The position numbers and the translations under genes were made by a program. From contig CAAGPW010000001.1 of assembly GCA_900771955.1 (NCBI GenBank), forward strand, positions 1 to 51,031: 51,031 bases of DNA, written 5' to 3'. Each line of letters begins with the position of its first letter. The first letter of the stretch is position 1. The notes below the pieces were generated by a model. The model searched no databases. It was not told the DNA's origin and worked only from the letters and a program-made list of their open reading frames with translations. Positions 35,401 to 44,900 of this stretch are shown one piece after another. Origin of the DNA: Lachnospiraceae bacterium. Its GTDB lineage: Bacteria > Bacillota > Clostridia > Lachnospirales > Lachnospiraceae.

Positions 35401-36114
35401 TCCTTTTGCTATCCCTATGAAGCAGAAAAAGATATCAAGACAAAAGTATCCGTGTCGGAAATCAAACATGAGCGCATGCAGTTCGACGAGGATGAGCTTG
35501 CAACGGTGCAGTGGTATGAGGATGCGGGCAATAAAGAAGAGATCATTCCGGATTTTATTGAAAAACGGGATAAGGTAAACCGTGGTGCGCTGCGTGGAAG
35601 TGCAGTGCATCTGGTCATGCAGTGCCTGCCGTTTGCAGAGGCACCGGTTGGTGGAGAAAGAAAACAGATGTATGCATGGATCGCAGGTGAACTGGAAAAG
35701 TTAAAAGCTGCAGGAAGACTGGATGAAACGATGTATGAACTGGTGAAAATCCCGATGATCGCAGAATTTTTCGCTTCTCCGCTTGCAGCGCGTATGGTGG
35801 AGGCGGAAAAGCAGGGTGGGCTGCGCCGGGAAAAGGCGTTTGTACTCGGAATTCCGGCAGGCGAAATCTGGAACTGCGACAGTGAAGAACTTGTGCTGGT
35901 GCAGGGAATCGTGGATGCATTTTTCTATGAGGACGGGGATATCATTCTCATGGATTATAAGACAGATTCTGTGGAGCGTCCGCAGCAATTGATCGCGCGT
36001 TACCAGTCGCAGCTTGATCTGTATGCACGGGCACTGGAAAAAGCTACAGAGAGAACAGTGCGGCAGAAAATCATATATTCTTTTCATTTAAAGAAAGAGA
36101 TTGCTGTGCCATAA
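32458..36114 (+). CDS. addA: Helicase-exonuclease AddAB, subunit AddA
   Basis: A 1218-residue UvrD-like helicase and nuclease. Motif I is SAAAGSGKTAVL near residue 25; LLIVTFTNAAAAEMRERI (Ia) and TIDSFCLYVIRNYF follow; MIDEYQDSN is Walker B; VGDVKQSIYRFR is motif III; VRIMSIHKSKGLEFPVVF is motif V; and EELRVLYVALTRAKEKL is motif VI. The C-terminal nuclease has DIILMDYKTD near 1166. It drives 3'-5' translocation and cuts the 3'-ended strand. ATG codons at 32455 and 32458 are both possible; AAAGGAGG spacing favours 32458. maf follows 28 bases later. Confidence 0.96.
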   Translation: MGVTWTESQKQVIDLRKRNILVSAAAGSGKTAVLVERILKKITDDKVDIDKLLIVTFTNAAAAEMRERIRDAIEKKLEEEPENEHLQRQFTLVHNAQITTIDSFCLYVIRNYFYKIDLEPNFRVADEGELSLLRSDVLEQVLEAHYASGQQEFLNFVTGYGGAKNDHAIQDMILKMYAYAQSYPWPEEWLASCRSVYTFTEEADMERTLWMKRFLDSLATALLDCLHQMERALLLCEEPDGPYMYADAVREDIRCLEKIKASEGYTAFGEALNAYTEAFPKLAAARKFEGSTQKKELVQNIRNTMKKEVKDMRDKFFFKEPQEIFQDMKKTAPAAEMLIALTEEFAACFAGEKKNKNLVDFSDMEHFALQILVDGETKKPTETADEFAALFDEIMIDEYQDSNYVQETLLRAVSRERFGQNNLFMVGDVKQSIYRFRLARPELFMEKFDTYQTTEGDCQRVDLQKNFRSRNEVLSGVNDIFYKIMCRDLGNVVYDENAALYPGASYPEQGNVQMFAMEVLAAEEDSTGDMSREEMEAHMIAARIREMQKNGQMVTDKADGELRPIEYRDIVILLRSVSGTADTFVKVLMDEGIPAFTMSRTGYFSAVEIQTVLNMLRVLDNPMQDIPLAAVLHSPIGGFSGEELAKIRAASSQRTFYESILSYPAFSLDETTEGEAEGKKAEKEQEVDLELQKRLRDFLDMLDRFRAKVPYTPVHELIIQLLDETGYLSYITALPTGEQKRANVQMLIEQAIHYEDTSYKGLFHFVRYIEKLHKYDVDYGEADIVNENENAVRIMSIHKSKGLEFPVVFAAGMGKHFNMQDTRSRLILHPELGIGLDCMNAVRRTKTPTLLKRALARQTDEENLGEELRVLYVALTRAKEKLILCGCLKDVEEKLAEYRQDTVRNDTLSFLSRSSARCYFDWVLPALYSYGEKYDVRISRKEDMLAGEMQKALQVLLTREQVKKAAKTADEEMIKRVKERLSFCYPYEAEKDIKTKVSVSEIKHERMQFDEDELATVQWYEDAGNKEEIIPDFIEKRDKVNRGALRGSAVHLVMQCLPFAEAPVGGERKQMYAWIAGELEKLKAAGRLDETMYELVKIPMIAEFFASPLAARMVEAEKQGGLRREKAFVLGIPAGEIWNCDSEELVLVQGIVDAFFYEDGDIILMDYKTDSVERPQQLIARYQSQLDLYARALEKATERTVRQKIIYSFHLKKEIAVP

Positions 36115-36142
36115 AGCAAAAAAATAAAGGAGAAAATATTAC

Positions 36143-36733
36143 ATGAAGATCATACTTGCAAGCGCGTCACCGAGGCGCAGAGAACTGCTGACACAGATCG
36201 GAGTAAACTTTGCTGTGCAGCCGGCGTGTGGAGAAGAGGTCATTACCGGTTCGAATCCGGAAGAGGTGGTGAAAGAACTGTCTGCACAAAAAGCAGAAGA
36301 AGTGGCAAAAATGCAGCAGGAAGGTGACTGGCTTGTGATCGGTGCGGACACGGTCGTATCCTGTGACAGCAGAATCCTTGGAAAGCCGAAAGACGAAGCG
36401 GATGCATTTGTGATGCTTTCCATGCTTCAGGGGCATACGCACGAGGTGTATACCGGGGTTACCCTGTACTGGTCTGTGAACGGAAAAGAACAGAAGCTTA
36501 CGTTTGCAGAGCAGACGAAGGTTACGATGTATGCCATGACAGCGGAGGAGATCCGGTCTTATATCAAAACGGGGGAACCGATGGACAAGGCAGGTTCCTA
36601 TGGGATACAGGGAAAATGTGCTGCTTTTATTGAAAAAATATCCGGTGATTACAACAATGTCGTAGGACTTCCGGTAGCGCGTATCTATCAGGAATTACTG
36701 CAAAAGGGCATTGATATTTTGCACATTTCATAA
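36143..36733 (+). CDS. maf: Maf-family nucleoside triphosphate pyrophosphatase
   Basis: A 196-residue house-cleaning enzyme that hydrolyses non-canonical or pyrimidine nucleoside triphosphates to monophosphates. Family motifs: ILASASPRRRELL at the start, VIGADTVVSCDSRILGKP in the middle with the catalytic Asp, and GSYGIQGKCAAFIEKISGDY with NVVGLPVARIY at the end. Length is normal for the dTTP/UTP-type Maf. AAAGGAG lies about ten bases before the ATG. It follows addA closely and may share its transcript. Confidence 0.95.
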   Translation: MKIILASASPRRRELLTQIGVNFAVQPACGEEVITGSNPEEVVKELSAQKAEEVAKMQQEGDWLVIGADTVVSCDSRILGKPKDEADAFVMLSMLQGHTHEVYTGVTLYWSVNGKEQKLTFAEQTKVTMYAMTAEEIRSYIKTGEPMDKAGSYGIQGKCAAFIEKISGDYNNVVGLPVARIYQELLQKGIDILHIS

Positions 36734-36795
36734 TATGATGTAATAGGCGTAAAAGAAAAAAAGCGTTATAAAATGGAAAAGGAAGGATGGCAGGC

Positions 36796-37056
36796 ATGAA
36801 ATTTGACAAAGCATGCCTCACTTATTTTCTGGAGCATCAAAAACAGCTGTTTCCGGAAGATGTGGCAGAGACCCTGGAGGAGGCAGACGAATTCTTAGAG
36901 GATTGTATGGCAGTGGTATGCAAAAATAAGAATGAGGTAAAAAAATATTTTGAAGAAAGCGGTGCGGATATTGCCGGTATGAGCCAGGAGGAAATTTTAA
37001 GCGCAGAAGAAGTATTTGCACTTGGCGATGGAAGATATCTGATCGTAGAAGCATAA
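36796..37056 (+). CDS. Small acidic orphan protein
   Basis: An 86-residue protein, not recognised. It is acidic and helical in appearance (FLEHQKQLFPEDVAETLEEA, then EFLEDCMAVV), ends in a beta-like GDGRYLIVEA, and has no signal peptide or membrane segment. The frame also has an ATG at 36787, but the one at 36796 has AAGGAAGG at a better distance. Good coding character and position between maf and the flavoprotein gene support a real gene. Confidence 0.65.
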   Translation: MKFDKACLTYFLEHQKQLFPEDVAETLEEADEFLEDCMAVVCKNKNEVKKYFEESGADIAGMSQEEILSAEEVFALGDGRYLIVEA

Positions 37057-37090
37057 TGCAAAATTGTAAAAACGGAAAAGAGGAATTGAT

Positions 37091-38494
37091 TTGATTCAGG
37101 ATAAATATGATGTGATTATTATCGGAGCCGGTCCGTCCGGTATTTTTTGTGCCTATGAACTGATACATAAAAGACCGGAATTGAAGGTACTTATGATTGA
37201 AAAGGGACGCAGGATCGAGAACAGACAATGTCCGAAGCGAAAGACGAAAGTATGCGTGAACTGTAAGCCATGTTCCATTACAACCGGCTTTGCGGGCGCA
37301 GGCGCATTTTCCGATGGAAAATTATCGCTTTCTGCGGATGTTGGAGGAAACCTGCCGGACATTCTGGGATACGATGAGGCAGGAAAACTGATTCATGAAT
37401 CGGATGAAATATATCTGAAATTTGGTGCGGATACCAAAGTATATGGCGTGGATAAGGAAAAAGAGATCCGTGAGATCCGAAGAAAAGCGATCAATGCGAA
37501 TTTAAAGCTGATCGAATGTCCGATCCGCCATCTTGGAACCGAAGAAGGCTATAAAATCTATGCGAGACTGCAGAAAGATCTTTTAGATCACGGAGTTGAG
37601 ATACTGTTTGACACAATGATCGAGGACATCCTGATTGAAGAACAGCAGGCAAAAGGTGTTATAACGGAAAAAGGACAGAAATTTTATGCAGACGAGATTG
37701 TCTCGGCGGTTGGCCGCGAGGGCGCAGACTGGTTCAGCCATATCTGCAAGCAGCATGACATTGCGACAGAAGTCGGTACGGTTGACATCGGGGTGCGAGT
37801 GGAAGTGCGCGATGAGGTCATGGACTTTTTGAATAAAAATCTGTATGAAGCAAAGCTGGTCTATCATACGCCGACATTCGATGATAAGGTGCGGACTTTC
37901 TGTACCAACCCGTCCGGTGAGGTGGCAACGGAGTATTATGATGGCGGACTTGCGGTTGTAAACGGGCATGCATATAAATCCATGGATATGAAGACACATA
38001 ATACCAATTTTGCACTGCTTGTATCCAAGAATTTCACGAAGCCGTTTAAGACACCGATCGCGTACGGCAAGCAGATCGCGCAGCTTTCCAATATGCTCTG
38101 TGACGGCAGGATCATGGTACAGACATTTGGTGATTTCAGGCGTGGCAGAAGAACCACGGAGGAAAGACTCTGTAGAAACAACCTGATCCCGACGTTAAAG
38201 GACGCGGTTCCGGGTGACCTGTCGTTGGTATTGCCGCATCGTATCATGGTGGATATTGCGGAGATGATCGAGGCGCTGGATAAGGTGACACCTGGTATTG
38301 CAAGTGATGAAACATTGTTATACGGAGTAGAGGTTAAGTTTTATTCCAACAAGGTGGTTGTAAACAAAAAATTTGAGACAAATGTAAAGGGACTTCGTGC
38401 CGTGGGAGACGGAGCGTCCGTAACCAGAGGCCTGCAGCAGGCATCTGCAAACGGCTTAAGCGTTGCAAGAAGCATTTTGGAACAGTTAGAATAG
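37091..38494 (+). CDS. FAD-dependent oxidoreductase of the COG2509 type
   Basis: A 467-residue flavoprotein of unproven reaction. The dinucleotide fold is at the N terminus (VIIIGAGPSGIFCAYEL). A cysteine-rich segment near 50-65 (CPKRKTKVCVNCKPCSI), followed by TTGFAGAGAFSDGKLSLS, marks the uncharacterised COG2509 group. The C-terminal FAD motif appears as LRAVGDGASVTRGLQQASANG. The start is a TTG at 37091 with AGAGG eight bases before it; no ATG lies close enough. It is preceded by the small acidic gene and followed after 12 bases by the foldase lipoprotein gene. The cysteine cluster could bind a metal or serve as redox centre; this is inferred. Confidence 0.88.
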   Translation: MIQDKYDVIIIGAGPSGIFCAYELIHKRPELKVLMIEKGRRIENRQCPKRKTKVCVNCKPCSITTGFAGAGAFSDGKLSLSADVGGNLPDILGYDEAGKLIHESDEIYLKFGADTKVYGVDKEKEIREIRRKAINANLKLIECPIRHLGTEEGYKIYARLQKDLLDHGVEILFDTMIEDILIEEQQAKGVITEKGQKFYADEIVSAVGREGADWFSHICKQHDIATEVGTVDIGVRVEVRDEVMDFLNKNLYEAKLVYHTPTFDDKVRTFCTNPSGEVATEYYDGGLAVVNGHAYKSMDMKTHNTNFALLVSKNFTKPFKTPIAYGKQIAQLSNMLCDGRIMVQTFGDFRRGRRTTEERLCRNNLIPTLKDAVPGDLSLVLPHRIMVDIAEMIEALDKVTPGIASDETLLYGVEVKFYSNKVVVNKKFETNVKGLRAVGDGASVTRGLQQASANGLSVARSILEQLE

Positions 38495-38506
38495 GATAAA
38501 AACAAC

Positions 38507-39496
38507 ATGAGATTACGAACGAAAAAAATAATGTTGATACCGGTGCTCTGTACGAGCCTGTTGTTTGGTGGATGTGAGGTTGCCGGAAGAAAAGTCGTAT
38601 TTACGACAGGGCTTGGAAATAAAGATGTATTTCGTATCGGGGAGACTGCATGCACCTTGCCGGAGGCAAAGGTGTATCTGTGCAATTATCAGAATATTTA
38701 CGGCTCGGTGTATGGACTGAACCTCTGGGATCAGTCTTCGAGTAAAAAGCAGCTCGAACAGTATGTAAAGGAAATGACCGTTTCGGAACTGGCGCGGATC
38801 ACCTGTATGGATCAGCTGGCGGAGAAGCAGGATATATCGTTGAACGAGGAGGAACAAAAGCAGGCAGCGGAAGCGGCAAAAGCATATTTTTCTTCTTTAA
38901 GCAAGGAAGAGATCGCCTATATGGGAGTGACTGAGGAAACGATAAAAACACTGTATGAAAATTATGCGCTGGCGGATAAGCTTTATGCAACGCTGACGGA
39001 GGGTGTAAATGAGGAGGTCAGTGATGATGAGGCGCGGATCATTCATGCAATGCAGATTTTTGTAAAGGAAAAAGAAAACGCAGACACCATTGCGGCGCGT
39101 CTGGCTGCCGGAGAGGATTTTGCCTCACTTGCCAGTGATTATAATGAAAAGCAGGATATTGAAGTGACCTTCGGACGTGGGGATGTACCAAAAGAAGTGG
39201 AAGAGGTAGCTTTTTCCATGGAAGATGGTCAGGTATCTCCCTGTATTGAGACGGATGACGGTTATTATTTTATCAAATGTGTGAACAAATATGATGAGGA
39301 ACTTACACAGGAAAATAAAACCAAGATCGCGCAGGAACGTGAGAAAACAGCATTTAATGATGCTTATGATGCGTTTGTAGCGGAGCAGGATTCCATGCTT
39401 AATGAAAAACTCTGGGATGAAACTGAAATCGACACAGATGGAAAGATCACGACAAACAGCTTCTTTGCGGTTTATGCGCAGTATTGCGGAAGATAG
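38507..39496 (+). CDS. Parvulin-type peptidylprolyl isomerase lipoprotein (PrsA/SurA-like)
   Basis: A 329-residue exported foldase. Signal peptide ends in a lipobox (LLFGGC, Cys at about 23). A SurA-like N-terminal helical chaperone domain (about 40-175) is followed by a parvulin-type rotamase domain (about 178-265): IIHAMQIFVKEKENADTIAARL, FASLASDYNE, FGRGDVPKEVEEVAFSMEDG and GYYFIKCVNKYD. A C-terminal helix returns to the chaperone domain. It assists folding of exported proteins on the outer face of the membrane. It has only a weak ribosome site and lies 12 bases after the flavoprotein gene. A bidirectional terminator follows. Confidence 0.9.
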   Translation: MRLRTKKIMLIPVLCTSLLFGGCEVAGRKVVFTTGLGNKDVFRIGETACTLPEAKVYLCNYQNIYGSVYGLNLWDQSSSKKQLEQYVKEMTVSELARITCMDQLAEKQDISLNEEEQKQAAEAAKAYFSSLSKEEIAYMGVTEETIKTLYENYALADKLYATLTEGVNEEVSDDEARIIHAMQIFVKEKENADTIAARLAAGEDFASLASDYNEKQDIEVTFGRGDVPKEVEEVAFSMEDGQVSPCIETDDGYYFIKCVNKYDEELTQENKTKIAQEREKTAFNDAYDAFVAEQDSMLNEKLWDETEIDTDGKITTNSFFAVYAQYCGR

Positions 39497-39530
39497 CAGC
39501 AGAAAATAATCGGTCATAAAATGAAAATAA

Positions 39531-39575
39531 AAAAAGCGGAAAGGAATGAATAATCAATTCTTTTCCGCTTTTTTT
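39531..39575. terminator. Bidirectional terminator between the foldase gene and htpG
   Basis: AAAAAGCGGAAAGGAAT pairs with ATTCTTTTCCGCTTTTT with one G-U pair; A residues precede and T residues follow, so it works for both converging genes. Confidence 0.85.
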
Positions 39576-39624
39576 CAGGCTTTACGGGCGGTGAAGCGCC
39601 GCGGTGAAACTGCCATGATGTGGA

Positions 39625-41727
39625 TTATTTTGCCAGCAGCATCATGATCTTATTGCTCCGAGCAACAAATTTGGTCATTGCATCCGGTGAGAGAGGATGG
39701 TTGCTTAAGACAGCGAGATCATAGAGTTGTTCACAGAACATCGGAACCTGCTCGGAATCCTTGTGCTCCAGGATGTATTTTACCAGATCATTTCCGGTGT
39801 TTAAAGTGAGGGTCGCGTCAGCAGCAAACATGGAAGCATCCATACCGCCCATGCCTCCGGCAGCGTACATTTTCATCATATCCTGCATACGTCTTCCTTC
39901 TTCGGAGAGAGTGAGGATAGAAGAAATATCGGCATTTTTCAGCTTTTCAACCTTGATGTTCAGCTTGTCATTGCCAAGTGCCTTGTGGAATGTTTCGGTC
40001 AGTGTGTCAGTGGCTGCCTTTAAATCTTCTTCCGGAACATCTTCCTTTAAGGATTCTGTGACATCTGCATCAATACGCATAAATTTATAATGTTCATTTC
40101 TGCGTTCAAGCTGTGAGATAAAAGAGGTATCAATGTTGTGGTTTAAGATGACAGCATCCATATTCTGCTCTTTAAAAAGCTTTATATATTGTCCCTGCTG
40201 TGCCTCATCAGTGACATAGTAGATTACTTTGCGTTCATCTTTTTCCTCCGCGGAATCATTTGCTTTGTCCTCGGAAGCGGCATCCGCGTTCTCAGAGGCT
40301 GCATTTTCAGAGTCGGCATTGTCCCTGGTGTCGGCCTTGTTTTCTTCTTCCTCTTTTAATAATTCCGGAAGTGTGAGGTATTTGTGATCCAGATTCTTAA
40401 AGAGAATGGAATCGTTCATCTTGTCACAGAACTTTTCATCCTTCAAGCATCCGAATTTGATGAACGGGCTGATGTCATCCCAGTATTTTTCATAGGATTC
40501 CTTGTCAGTCTTGCACATACCGGTCAGCTTGTCGGCAACCTTCTTTGTAATATAATCGGAAATCTTCTTTACAAAACCGTCATTCTGCAGTGCACTTCTG
40601 GATACGTTGAGCGGAAGATCCGGGCAGTCGATGACACCCTTTAACAGCATCAGAAATTCAGGAATGACTTCCTTGATGTTGTCTGCGATAAATACCTGAT
40701 TGTTGTATAATTTGATGGTTCCTTCGATGGAATCGTATTCGGTATTGATCTTCGGAAAATACAGGATACCCTTTAAGTTGAACGGGTAGTCCATATTTAA
40801 GTGGATCCAGAACAACGGCTCTTTGTAATCCATGAATACCTTGCGGTAGAATGCCTTATATTCTTCGTCCGTGCAGTCTTTCGGGTTCTTTGCCCACAGC
40901 GGATTCGTGTCATTGAGCGGAACCGGGCGTTTTAAGATCTTTAACTTTTCAGTACGAGGGGAAACCTCTACAATTTCCTTCTCGCCGTTCTCATTTTCTT
41001 TTTCCTCCGTCTTTGCCTCTTCTACAACGGTTTCAATGACAGTATCGGTGTCAAGCTTGTCTGCCGGATCGATGGTCTCATATTCCGGCTCGGCATTTGC
41101 CTTGGTCAGATAAATCTCAGTCGGCATGAAAGAGCAGTATTTTTCAATCACTTCTCTTGCACGGTACTCATTGGCAAATTCCAGACAGTCCTCATTTAAG
41201 AAAAGTGTGATCTCAGTACCAACGGTTTCTTTGGTGCCATCTGTGATATCGTAATCGGAACCGCCGTCACAGGTCCAGTGAACCGGTGTTGCACCTTCCT
41301 TATAAGATAAGGTATCAATGGAGACTTCGTCTGCAACCATAAAAGCAGAGTAGAAGCCGAGACCGAAATGGCCGATGATCTGGTCATCGTTTGCCTTGTC
41401 CTTGTATTTTTCAATAAAATCAGTAGCGCCGGAGAATGCGATCTGACAGATGTATTCTTCCACTTCATCCGCAGTCATACCAAGACCGTTATCAATAAAT
41501 TTTAATGTCTTTGCTTCCGGATCAACAATGACTTCAATCTTTGGTTTGTAATCCTTTGGAAGCTCATATTCGCCCATCATTTCCAGCTTTTTTAATTTGG
41601 TGATGGCATCGCAGCCATTGCTGATCAGCTCACGATAGAAAATGTCGTGATCGGAATAGAGCCATTTCTTGATAATAGGAAAAAGATTATCACTGTCGAT
41701 GGAAAGACTACCATGTTTGTTACTCAT
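39625..41727 (-). CDS. htpG: Molecular chaperone HtpG (Hsp90)
   Basis: A 700-residue Hsp90. The N-terminal GHKL ATPase has YRELISNGCDAITKL near residue 32, where most family members read ELISNASDA, then FIDNGLGMT and GHFGLGFYSAFMVAD. The middle domain (PLFWIHLNMDYPFNLKGILYF, LPLNVSRSALQ) carries the catalytic Arg loop. Two acidic inserts are visible, one around 235-260 (EEAKTEEKENENGEKE) and one around 480-520, rich in Asn, Ala, Asp and Glu; they look like the charged linkers of eukaryotic Hsp90. A single transcription unit with CIRCE upstream suggests HrcA control. GGAG lies just before the ATG. Confidence 0.95.
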   Translation of the reverse strand: MSNKHGSLSIDSDNLFPIIKKWLYSDHDIFYRELISNGCDAITKLKKLEMMGEYELPKDYKPKIEVIVDPEAKTLKFIDNGLGMTADEVEEYICQIAFSGATDFIEKYKDKANDDQIIGHFGLGFYSAFMVADEVSIDTLSYKEGATPVHWTCDGGSDYDITDGTKETVGTEITLFLNEDCLEFANEYRAREVIEKYCSFMPTEIYLTKANAEPEYETIDPADKLDTDTVIETVVEEAKTEEKENENGEKEIVEVSPRTEKLKILKRPVPLNDTNPLWAKNPKDCTDEEYKAFYRKVFMDYKEPLFWIHLNMDYPFNLKGILYFPKINTEYDSIEGTIKLYNNQVFIADNIKEVIPEFLMLLKGVIDCPDLPLNVSRSALQNDGFVKKISDYITKKVADKLTGMCKTDKESYEKYWDDISPFIKFGCLKDEKFCDKMNDSILFKNLDHKYLTLPELLKEEEENKADTRDNADSENAASENADAASEDKANDSAEEKDERKVIYYVTDEAQQGQYIKLFKEQNMDAVILNHNIDTSFISQLERRNEHYKFMRIDADVTESLKEDVPEEDLKAATDTLTETFHKALGNDKLNIKVEKLKNADISSILTLSEEGRRMQDMMKMYAAGGMGGMDASMFAADATLTLNTGNDLVKYILEHKDSEQVPMFCEQLYDLAVLSNHPLSPDAMTKFVARSNKIMMLLAK

Positions 41728-41815
41728 AAATACAACACTCCTTTATAAAATAGCATAATAATGACGGAACCCCGTCTCGTATACAAAAAACAGAGTTAAA
41801 ATCTACAAATAAAAT

Positions 41816-41842
41816 ATTATAACCGTGACACCAAAAAGTCAA
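41816..41842 (-). promoter_or_regulatory. htpG promoter
   Basis: Read on the minus strand, TTGACT (41842-41837) and TATAAT (41821-41816) are 15 bases apart, slightly short of ideal. The -35 lies seven bases downstream of the CIRCE element. The leader to the htpG ATG is about 80 bases and holds a small GACGG/CCGTC hairpin. Confidence 0.65.
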
Positions 41843-41849
41843 TAGAAAA

Positions 41850-41876
41850 TTAGCACTCTTTAAAAAAGAGTGCTAA
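41850..41876 (-). promoter_or_regulatory. CIRCE operator (HrcA binding site)
   Basis: A perfect consensus: TTAGCACTC, nine bases, GAGTGCTAA. Its only downstream gene is htpG; on the other side lies the 3' end of the activase gene. This predicts repression of htpG by HrcA, relieved on heat shock. Confidence 0.93.
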
Positions 41877-41953
41877 CAAAATCTCGGAACCAGTGAAAAA
41901 ACAAGGGCTTCGCAAATTATTAAATTCTTATAAACTGATGTACAGCAACGGGT

Positions 41954-44900
41954 TTATGCTTCTTTTGCAAGGTTTTTGTTTGCAGTAGAGAGCATCAGCT
42001 TGATACGGTTGAGCTGGTTTACTTCGCTGGCACCCGGATCGTAGTCGATCGCGACAATATTTGAGAGCGGATACTCATGGCGCAGTTTTTTAATGACACC
42101 TTTTCCTACGATGTGGTTTGGCAGGCAGGCAAACGGCTGTGTGCAGACAATATTGTTGGTGCCGGTGTGGATCAGCTCTAACATCTCGCCGGTTAAGAAC
42201 CAGCCTTCACCGGTCTGGTTTCCGTGAGAAACAATCTCGTCGGCATATTTTGCAAGAGTTTCAATGTGAGCAGGCGGGTCAAAATGCTTACTCTTTTCAA
42301 ATTCATCTCTGGCAGCGCTTCTTAACCATTCAAAGAACTTGATTCCCATGTTGGACGTAAACTGTGATTTGCGGCTCATGCCAAGGTTTTCTGCCTTGAA
42401 ATTCTGGTTGTAGAAGCAGTAGAGCAGGAAATCAGTAAGATCCGGCACAACCGCCTCGGCGCCTTCTGCCTCTAACAGATCGACCAGATAATTGTTGGCG
42501 GCAGGAAGAAATTTGACCAGGATCTCACCTACAACGCCGACACGCGGTTTTTTGACGTCAAGCATCGGCAGATTGTCAAAGTCGCGGATAATATCACGGC
42601 ACATCTGTTTGTATTTCCGATGTGAGAGTATCTTATCCTGTGTGATAAAGTCGATGACTTTTTTCTTCCACTTTTCATGCATGGCATTTGCAGAGCCTTT
42701 TACTGCTTCGTATGGTCTGGTGCGGTACAGGCAGCGCATAAAGATATCACCGAATTCCAGTGCGTAAAGTCCGTGCTGGATCAGTGCCGGTGTAAATTTA
42801 AAGCCAGGGTTCTTTTCCAGTCCGCTTAAGTTGATCGAGATGACAGGAATATCCTTGTAGCCTGCTTTTTCGAGGGCACGCCGGATAAATCCGATATAGT
42901 TGCTGGCACGGCATCCGCCACCGGTCTGGGAGATCAGCACGGCAGTTCTTGTCATATCGTATTTTCCTGACATGACGGCATCCATAATCTGACCAACGAC
43001 CATAAGAGACGGATAGCAGGCATCATTGTTTACAAATTTAAGGCCTGCATTGATCGCGGTACGGTTGTCATTGTCAAGGACTACCAGATTGTAACCGGCA
43101 GCACGGAATGCAGGCTGCAGCAGTTCAAAATGGATCGGTGACATTTGCGGGCAGAGGATCGTATAGTCCTTGCGCATCTCTTTTGTAAACACGGTTCGTT
43201 TGTAGTTTGCCGGGACGACCTCGCGTTTCTTGTCGGTTCCACGCATTTCACGCACGCGGATCGCGGCAAGCAGAGAACGCACGCGGATACGTGCAGCGCC
43301 AAGGTTATTGACCTCATCGATCTTTAAGCAGGTGTAGATCTTGCCCGATTTTGTCAGGATATCACTTACACAGTCTGTAGTTACGGCATCCAGACCGCAG
43401 CCAAACGAGTTTAACTGGATCAGATCCAGATTGTCGGTCGTCTTTACATAGTTGGCAGCGGCATAGAGTCTCGAATGGTACATCCACTGATCCATAACGA
43501 TGAGCGGACGCTCTACCTTTGCCAGATGCGCAACGGAATCTTCGGTCAGAACGGCAAGCCCGTAGGAATTGATCAGCTCCGGAATACCGTGGTTGATCTC
43601 AGGATCTACATGGTAAGGACGTCCGGCAAGAACGATACCGCGTTTCCCGGTCTTCTTTAAGTAGGCGATGACTTCTTCGCCCTTTTTCTTCATTTCTTCC
43701 CTGGTGTTCGCAAGTTCCTGCCAGGCGGCATCAGCAGCGGCGCGTACTTCGGACACCGGAATGTCAAATTCTTCCCTGAAGATCTCCTCCAGACGTTTGG
43801 AGAGAACCTTCTTATTGGTGAAGGACATAAACGGATTTAAAAACCGTACCTGGCCGGAGGTGATTTCATCCACGTTGTTTTTGATATTTTCCGCATAGGA
43901 GGTCACGATCGGGCAGTTGTAGTGGTTGTTTGAATCCGGAAACTCATTGCGCTCATATGGAATGCACGGATAAAAAATACAGTCGATTCCCTGACGGATG
44001 AGCCAGGTGACATGTCCGTGTGCCAGTTTTGCCGGGTAACATTCCGATTCACTCGGGATGGATTCAATACCGAGTTCATAGATGGAACGTGTGGACTGCG
44101 GAGAGAGTACTACTTTAAACTTCAGGGCTTTAAAGAAGGTGGCCCAGAACGGGTAGTTCTCATACATATTTAATACTCTTGGAATACCGATGGTTCCGCG
44201 TACAGCCTCGGAATCGGAGAGCGGTTCATAGTCAAAAATACGTTTGTTCTTATATTCAAACAGGTTCGGTATGTTTTCACTGCTCTTTGCCTTGCCAAGT
44301 CCGCGCTCACAGCGGTTTCCTGTAATATAGCGGCGGTTGCCGGAAAACAGGTTGATCGTCAGGAGACAGTGGTTCGTACATCCCTGACACCGGGTCAGTT
44401 TGGTATCAAAAGTAAGCCGGTTGATGTCATCGATGCCAAGCATCGTGGAAGTGTAGTCTTTTGTGTGACGCTCCCTTGCGATCAGGGCAGCACCGAATGC
44501 ACCCATGATACCGGCAATATCCGGTCTGGTTGCCCTGCAGCCTGAAATCTTTTCAAAACTGCGCAGGACGGCATCGTTATAGAATGTACCACCCTGTACA
44601 ACAATATTCTTTCCAAGCTCACTCGGATCGGAAAGCTTGATAACCTTAAACAGCGCATTTTTGATAACGGAGTAGGCAAGTCCGGCAGAAATATCCGCAA
44701 CGGAAGCCCCTTCCTTCTGCGCCTGTTTTACTTTGGAGTTCATAAATACCGTACAGCGTGTACCAAGATCGATCGGGTTTTTCGCAAACAGAGCCTCCTT
44801 TGCGAAATCCTGTACGGAAAAGTTTAAGGATTTTGCAAAAGTTTCGATGAAAGAGCCGCATCCCGATGAGCAGGCTTCGTTTAACTGTACACTGTCTACG

